Shown here one piece after another: positions 59,613 through 64,000 of a stretch of DNA of 64,000 bases (position 1 is the stretch's first letter; each line of letters opens with the position of its first letter). The notes under the pieces are model-generated. The model did not search any database. It worked only from the letters and a program-made list of their open reading frames with translations, and was not told the DNA's origin. Source of the stretch: Pseudomonas azotoformans (GTDB lineage Bacteria > Pseudomonadota > Gammaproteobacteria > Pseudomonadales > Pseudomonadaceae); the NCBI RefSeq assembly GCF_001579805.1, contig NZ_CP014546.1, positions 1,922,001 to 1,986,000 on the forward strand, written 5' to 3'. The translations under genes and the position numbers were made by a program.

Positions 59613-60266
59613 ATGGGAAAGGGATTTTTCACGGGAAAAGGCGGCACCTTGCTGGGTGTTGACATCAATGACACGGCCATCCGCTTGATCGAGCTGGGCC
59701 GTTCAGCTTCAGGCTACAACGTTCAAGGCTACGTCACACAGGCGCTGCCGGCGCAAGCGGTAGTCGATGGCACGCTCCTTGATCTCGACGGCGTAGGGCG
59801 CGCCCTGCGCAGCGCGTGGTCGCGGTTGTCGACTTCGGTTCGTGGTGCTGTCGCTGCGGTGTCCGGGCCCTCGGTGATCACGCGGATGATCGAGATGGAC
59901 GCCGGGCTCTCTGATGATGAGATGACCTGGATGATCCAGATGGAGGCGGACCAGTACATTCCTTATCCGCTGGATGATGTGGCTATCGACTTTCAAGTGC
60001 GCGGGCCGACGGCCCTGGATCCGAGTCGGGTCGAGGTACTGCTGGCTGCATGCTTGCAGGAACACGTGGAGGCCCGCGAGGCGGTTTTGACCCTGGCGGG
60101 GCTGGTGCCGAAGGTGATCGATATCGAAGCGTTTGCATTGGCGCGCGCTTGCCGTCAGGATTTCGCCAGCTTCACGCCGAGCCATCGCGTCGATGGTGCA
60201 CAATGGGCCGTGGATGCCCAGGGGATGGGAATTGCTTGCGGGTTGGCCCTGAGGAGTTTCGCTTGA
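59613..60266 (+). CDS. pilM: PilM, type IV pilus actin-like protein with a large internal deletion
   Basis: The 217-residue protein starts MGKGFFTGKGGTLLGVDINDTAIRL, the first actin-like phosphate loop, and follows PilM to VIDIEAFALARACRQD. It then jumps directly to FASFTPSHRVDG and the conserved end IACGLALRSFA. About 135 residues of the normal 354 are missing, with the frame kept (junction near 60158-60162). The deleted part holds the second phosphate loop and adenosine motif, so ATP binding should fail. GGGAG precedes the ATG. The stop overlaps pilN (TTGA). Confidence 0.85.
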   Translation: MGKGFFTGKGGTLLGVDINDTAIRLIELGRSASGYNVQGYVTQALPAQAVVDGTLLDLDGVGRALRSAWSRLSTSVRGAVAAVSGPSVITRMIEMDAGLSDDEMTWMIQMEADQYIPYPLDDVAIDFQVRGPTALDPSRVEVLLAACLQEHVEAREAVLTLAGLVPKVIDIEAFALARACRQDFASFTPSHRVDGAQWAVDAQGMGIACGLALRSFA

Positions 60267-60817
60267 AGACACGAATCAACCTACTGCCTTGGCGTCAGGC
60301 GCTGGCAGAGCGGCGACGCAAGTATCTACTGGCGTGCTTGCTGGCGTTCGCCTGTGCGGCGCTCGCGACCGTGTGGCTGGCGGACCAGGTCATCGACCAG
60401 GCCATCGATCGTCAAGTGACCCGCAATGACCATCTGGGCAAGGAGGTCATCGGCCTGGATTCACGCATCAAGACCATCGACGATCTGCAGGAGCAAAGCC
60501 AGCAATTGGCCCAGCGCATGAAAGTCGTGCAAGACCTGCACGATGCCCGCTCGCCAGGCGCGCAGCTATTGGACCAACTGGCGCGCGCGGTCCCCGACGG
60601 CGTGCACCTGCATGAAGTGGTCGCCAAGGGCGATACGGTCAGTATCAGCGGCAGCGCTGAGTCCAGCCAGGACGTCGCCCAATTGATGCGTCGCCTGGAG
60701 GCGGCGGAAGGTGCCCATTCCACGCGTCTGCAGCATGTGCGAACGGATGGCGCGCGCGGTAACAATGAATTCCAGCTGATGGTGCGTCAGGGAGAGTCCT
60801 CCGAGGCTCAACCTTGA
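60263..60817 (+). CDS. pilN: PilN, type IV pilus inner-membrane alignment protein (TTG start)
   Basis: The 184-residue protein starts at TTG 60263, with GAGGAG six bases upstream, and reads KTRINLLPWRQALAERRRK. The INLLPWR tail is the known docking site for PilM and is kept. One membrane helix (about residues 22-41) and a periplasmic ferredoxin-like domain follow. It overlaps pilM and pilO by four bases. An earlier in-frame start (60050) lies inside pilM and is rejected. Confidence 0.9.
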   Translation: MKTRINLLPWRQALAERRRKYLLACLLAFACAALATVWLADQVIDQAIDRQVTRNDHLGKEVIGLDSRIKTIDDLQEQSQQLAQRMKVVQDLHDARSPGAQLLDQLARAVPDGVHLHEVVAKGDTVSISGSAESSQDVAQLMRRLEAAEGAHSTRLQHVRTDGARGNNEFQLMVRQGESSEAQP

Positions 60818-61773
60818 GCCTGCCAAGGCTCAATCTTTCTGCACTCACTCACAACGCTGCAAAATGGCCCCTACCTGGCAAGGCCCTGTTGGGCTGTGCG
60901 CTGGCGGGCGTGGTGTTTGTGGTGGGCGACCTTGTGTACCTGAGCCCTTCGCGGGAGCGGTTGCGTCAGGTCGAAGCGCGGGAAGTGGCCCTACAACAGC
61001 AAATCGCACACAAGACTGGCCTGGCCGCCAGCCTTGAAGCGCGCGCACAGCAGCTTCAACGGATGCAAGTTAAGGTCAATGAACTAACGCAGGCGTTGCC
61101 CGGCGAGTCCGAAATGCCTGGCTTGCTCGAAGATATCGCGCGCCTGGCACTGGCCAATGGCTTGCTGGTCGAGAGCGTCACGCCGTTGGATGAGGAGTCT
61201 CAGCCGTTCTTTCACGAACAACCCGTGCAGGTCGGCGTCATGGGCACTTATCACGATCTGGCAATGTTCCTCACGGGTCTGGGCAGCCTGTCGCGCATCG
61301 CTACGGTGCACGATATGGCCCTGCGGCGTGATGGCAAGCTGCTGCGTCTGGACCTGCTGGTCAAGACTTACTGGCATGCGCAGGGCGGCGGGCAGCGTGT
61401 ACCGCGACAGCTTTTTGCCTACGACTTGTCGGGGTTGCGTGATCCCTTTCAACTGCTCGCAGCGCAGGTCGACCCTGTGAAGGGGCGGCCGGCCCGGGCG
61501 CCGGATCTCACCCGGCCGCGTGGCGTGCTGGAAAGCCTCGCGGTTGACCAGTTTGAAATGGTCGGCACGCTGTCCCGTGGGGTGCAGGTTTTTGCCTTGC
61601 TACGTGCTGCCTCCAAGGTCCATCGCCTGGCGGTCGGAGACTACTTGGGGCCGGACCATGGTCGGATCACGGCCATCCATGAGCGCGCTATAGAACTGGT
61701 CGAGCTGTTTCCCGATGGTCAGGGCGCATGGCTGGAACGCCCGCGAACCTTGTTGTTAAACATCAACTCATAA
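60814..61773 (+). CDS. PilO-PilP fusion protein (TTG start)
   Basis: The 319-residue protein joins two usually separate alignment proteins. Residues about 1-190 are PilO: a membrane helix (LLGCALAGVVFVVGDLVYL), a coiled coil, and the LEDIARLALANGLLVESVTP and GTYHDLAMFLTGLGSLSRI fold. Residues about 200-319 are PilP: YDLSGLRDPFQ, VDQFEMVGTLSRGVQVFALL and DYLGPDHGRITAIHERAIELVEL. The lipoprotein signal of PilP is gone, so its anchor is the PilO helix. GAGG lies seven bases before TTG 60814, which overlaps the pilN stop. Confidence 0.88.
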   Translation: MSLPRLNLSALTHNAAKWPLPGKALLGCALAGVVFVVGDLVYLSPSRERLRQVEAREVALQQQIAHKTGLAASLEARAQQLQRMQVKVNELTQALPGESEMPGLLEDIARLALANGLLVESVTPLDEESQPFFHEQPVQVGVMGTYHDLAMFLTGLGSLSRIATVHDMALRRDGKLLRLDLLVKTYWHAQGGGQRVPRQLFAYDLSGLRDPFQLLAAQVDPVKGRPARAPDLTRPRGVLESLAVDQFEMVGTLSRGVQVFALLRAASKVHRLAVGDYLGPDHGRITAIHERAIELVELFPDGQGAWLERPRTLLLNINS

Positions 61774-61785
61774 CGGAATCAAACA

Positions 61786-63168
61786 ATGAAAAGGACTTTC
61801 TCGTCCTTCGGTGTGGCGCTATGGATAGCGTTCACGGCACCGATGGCTGCTGCTGTGCCCAATCGTGTGGATCTGATCCAGTTGCCGCCACCCGGCGTCG
61901 GTACACTGAGCGCCTACACAGGCGATAAGATCACCCTCAACTTCCAGAGCATCGAGTTGCGCACCGCGTTGCAACAAATTGCCGATGTGGCGGGCCTCAA
62001 CTTGGTTGCCAGCGATGATGTGCAAGGCTCGATCACCCTGCGTCTCAAGGAGGTGCCCTGGGATCAGGCGCTGGACCTGGTGCTGCAAGCCAAGGGTCTA
62101 GACAAGCGGGTCAAGGCCGGTGTGTTGCTGGTGGCGCCGGCCGAGGAACTGGCTGCGCGTGAGCTGCTGACGCTGGAATCGCGCAAACAGATGGCCGAAT
62201 TGGCGCCGTTGCGCCGGGAGCTGCTGCAAGTCAATTACGCCAAGGCGGCGGACCTGGCCAAGTTGTTCCAGTCGGTCACCGGCCTTGAAGGCGTGACCGA
62301 TGAGCGCGGTTCGGTGGCGGTGGATGATCGCACCAACAACATCATCGCCTACCAGACCGTTGAGCGGCTGGAGGAGCTGCGGCGGATCGTGGCACAGCTG
62401 GATATTCCGGTACGCCAGGTGATGATCGAGGCGCGGATTGTCGAGGCCAATGTCGATTACGACAAAAGCCTCGGCGCACGTTGGGGTGGGCGGCTCAATC
62501 GGGGCAACTGGGGTGCCGGGGGCATTCCGAAACCTCAGCCTGAAGGCTCGGAACCGCCGGAAAATCCACCCAGTTCGCCTTTCGTGGACTTGGGATCACT
62601 CACCGGCACTTCGGGCCTCGGCATCGCCTATATCACCGACAACCTGCTGCTGGACCTGGAACTCACCGCCATGGAGAAAACCGGCAACGGTGAAATCGTC
62701 TCGCAACCCAAGGTGGTCACGTCCGACAAGGAAACCGCGCGCATCCTCAAAGGCACCGAAATTCCCTATCAGGAATCCAGCTCCAGTGGCGCTACGTCGG
62801 TTTCATTCAAGGAGGCCTCGCTATCGCTGGAAGTCACCCCGCAAATCACCCCGGATGACCGTGTGATCATGGAGGTCAAGGTCACCAAGGACGAGCCCGA
62901 CTACCTGAACAAACTCAACGACGTACCACCGATCAAGAAGAACGAGGTCAACGCCAAGGTGCTGGTCAAGGACGGCGAGACCATCGTCATCGGCGGGGTT
63001 TTCTCCAATACCCAAAGCAAAGTGGTAGATAAAGTGCCATTTTTGGGCGATGTGCCGTATCTTGGCCGCCTTTTCCGGCGCGATGTGCTGGCGGAGAAAA
63101 AATCCGAGCTGCTGGTATTCCTGACTCCGCGTATTATGAATAACCAGGCGATTGCTGTGAGTCGTTGA
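61786..63168 (+). CDS. pilQ: PilQ/HofQ-like short secretin
   Basis: The 460-residue outer-membrane secretin has a signal peptide, an STN/N0 domain (about residues 45-110, [20 protein letters not shown]), an N1 domain and the secretin core ([56 protein letters not shown]). P. aeruginosa PilQ is 714 residues and begins with AMIN peptidoglycan-binding domains; none is present here. The size fits HofQ/ComE-type secretins of DNA uptake. It is 12 bases after the PilO-PilP gene. Confidence 0.9.
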   Translation: MKRTFSSFGVALWIAFTAPMAAAVPNRVDLIQLPPPGVGTLSAYTGDKITLNFQSIELRTALQQIADVAGLNLVASDDVQGSITLRLKEVPWDQALDLVLQAKGLDKRVKAGVLLVAPAEELAARELLTLESRKQMAELAPLRRELLQVNYAKAADLAKLFQSVTGLEGVTDERGSVAVDDRTNNIIAYQTVERLEELRRIVAQLDIPVRQVMIEARIVEANVDYDKSLGARWGGRLNRGNWGAGGIPKPQPEGSEPPENPPSSPFVDLGSLTGTSGLGIAYITDNLLLDLELTAMEKTGNGEIVSQPKVVTSDKETARILKGTEIPYQESSSSGATSVSFKEASLSLEVTPQITPDDRVIMEVKVTKDEPDYLNKLNDVPPIKKNEVNAKVLVKDGETIVIGGVFSNTQSKVVDKVPFLGDVPYLGRLFRRDVLAEKKSELLVFLTPRIMNNQAIAVSR

Positions 63169-63172
63169 TTCT

Positions 63173-63691
63173 GTGCGAAATTTGATTCTTGTAGGACCGA
63201 TGGGCGCTGGAAAAAGCACCATCGGCCGTTTGCTGGCCAAAGAGCTGCGCCTGCCGTTCAAAGATTCCGACAAGGAAATTGAATTGCGCACGGGTGCCAA
63301 TATCCCATGGATCTTCGATAAGGAAGGCGAACTGGGCTTTCGTGACCGCGAGCAGGCGATGATCGCCGAGCTGTGCGGCCTCGACGGCGTGGTATTGGCC
63401 ACCGGCGGTGGCGCAGTGATGCGCGAAGAAAACCGTCGCGCGCTGCATGCCGGTGGTCGGGTGGTCTATCTGCATGCGTCGGTCGAGCAGCAGGTGGGCC
63501 GCACCGCCCGCGATCGCAATCGCCCGTTGCTGCGCACGGCCAACCCGGAAAAAACCCTGCGGGACCTGCTCACGCTGCGCGATCCCCTGTATCGGGAAAT
63601 CGCCGATCTGGTGGTGGAAACCGATGAGCGGCCACCTCGGATGGTGGTCCTCGACATTCTTGAGCGCCTGCAACGGCTGCCACCCCGTTAA
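63173..63691 (+). CDS. aroK: AroK, shikimate kinase
   Basis: The 172-residue kinase phosphorylates shikimate in aromatic amino-acid synthesis. Walker A is GPMGAGKST, the magnesium/shikimate site DSDKEIE, the GGGA loop ATGGGAVM, and the lid contains ARDRNRPLL. It starts with GTG at 63173, four bases after pilQ. In many proteobacteria aroK follows pilQ, as here. Confidence 0.95.
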   Translation: MRNLILVGPMGAGKSTIGRLLAKELRLPFKDSDKEIELRTGANIPWIFDKEGELGFRDREQAMIAELCGLDGVVLATGGGAVMREENRRALHAGGRVVYLHASVEQQVGRTARDRNRPLLRTANPEKTLRDLLTLRDPLYREIADLVVETDERPPRMVVLDILERLQRLPPR

Positions 63692-63816
63692 AGCCCGGCT
63701 CGAAATGCGCTATTCTCGGCGGCGCGCTATCACCCTGTGGGGTGTGGCGTAGAGCCATCAGGTGACGTCAGAACGTGACGTCATCGGTCGTCACAATATC
63801 TCTAACGCGGGGACAC

Positions 63817-64000
63817 ATGCAGACACTTAAGGTCGATCTAGGCGAGCGCAGCTACCCGATCCATATTGGCGAAGGTCTGCTGGACCAGCCCGAGTTGCTC
63901 GCACCGCATATTGCCGGGCGGCAAGTGGCGATCATCTCCAACGAAACGGTCGCGCCGCTGTATCTTGAGCGTCTGAGCCGCAGCCTGTCGGCCTATTCGG
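63817..64000 (+). CDS. aroB: AroB, 3-dehydroquinate synthase (N-terminal part)
   Basis: The window ends 61 codons into this gene. The visible start [22 protein letters not shown] and [20 protein letters not shown] match the AroB NAD-binding region. It makes 3-dehydroquinate from DAHP. The gap of 125 bases after aroK has no other gene. Confidence 0.93.
   Translation, partial: MQTLKVDLGERSYPIHIGEGLLDQPELLAPHIAGRQVAIISNETVAPLYLERLSRSLSAYS

Overview
The window is chromosomal DNA of a fluorescent Pseudomonas, most likely the P. fluorescens group (SBW25-like). The evidence is GC-rich pseudomonad coding, a complete hut locus with two hutH genes, the medium-chain-length PHA locus, REP/REPIN palindromes, and a gene order that, as I recall it, follows the P. 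aeruginosa PAO1 stretch from aroB to hut almost throughout. I see no tRNA, rRNA, CRISPR array, prophage or insertion sequence.

Layout. 1-10032: histidine/urocanate uptake and degradation (NCS1 permease end, hutXWV, hutH1, hutH2, hutT, hutI, hutG). 10162-13534: an orphan quaternary-amine binding protein coupled to an esterase, then pip and dtd. 13802-18101: opgGH for osmoregulated periplasmic glucans. 18288-21884: a polar amino-acid ABC transporter with two paralogous binding proteins. 21879-25809 (minus): two tandem McpS/HBM-type chemoreceptors. 26072-32044 (minus): rsmE, tatCBA, hisEI, ubiB-ubiJ-ubiE. 32189-46466: PHA storage (phaI, phaF; phaD, phaC2, phaZ, phaC1). A chaperone-usher fimbrial cluster with its own response regulator sits exactly between phaF and phaD. 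46716-54106 (minus): DUF971, hslUV, SPOR protein, argS, priA. 54322-56823 (plus): rpmE, a secreted thermonuclease-like protein, malic enzyme. 56932-59394 (minus): PBP1A. 59613-63168: a strongly reduced pilM-N-(O/P)-Q cluster. 63173-end: aroK and the start of aroB.

How they work together. The hut genes import histidine and urocanate and degrade histidine towards glutamate; hutH2 is the catalytic ammonia-lyase. The PHA genes polymerise (PhaC1/C2), mobilise (PhaZ), coat (PhaI/PhaF) and control (PhaD) storage granules. The fimbrial genes would build one chaperone-usher pilus, but the putative major pilin is frameshifted. PilM-Q form the alignment and secretin part of a type IV pilus or DNA-uptake machine in compressed form.

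Points most worth a second look: HutH1 has lost the Ala-Ser-Gly that forms the MIO cofactor, plus other active-site residues, yet is full length. PilM has an in-frame deletion of roughly 135 residues, PilO and PilP are fused into one protein, and PilQ is short. The fimbrial island splits the usual phaF/phaD junction. The rpmE terminator lies inside the signal-peptide codons of the next gene. priA and the major pilin each carry a one-base frameshift at a short C/G run, so sequencing error must be excluded for both.
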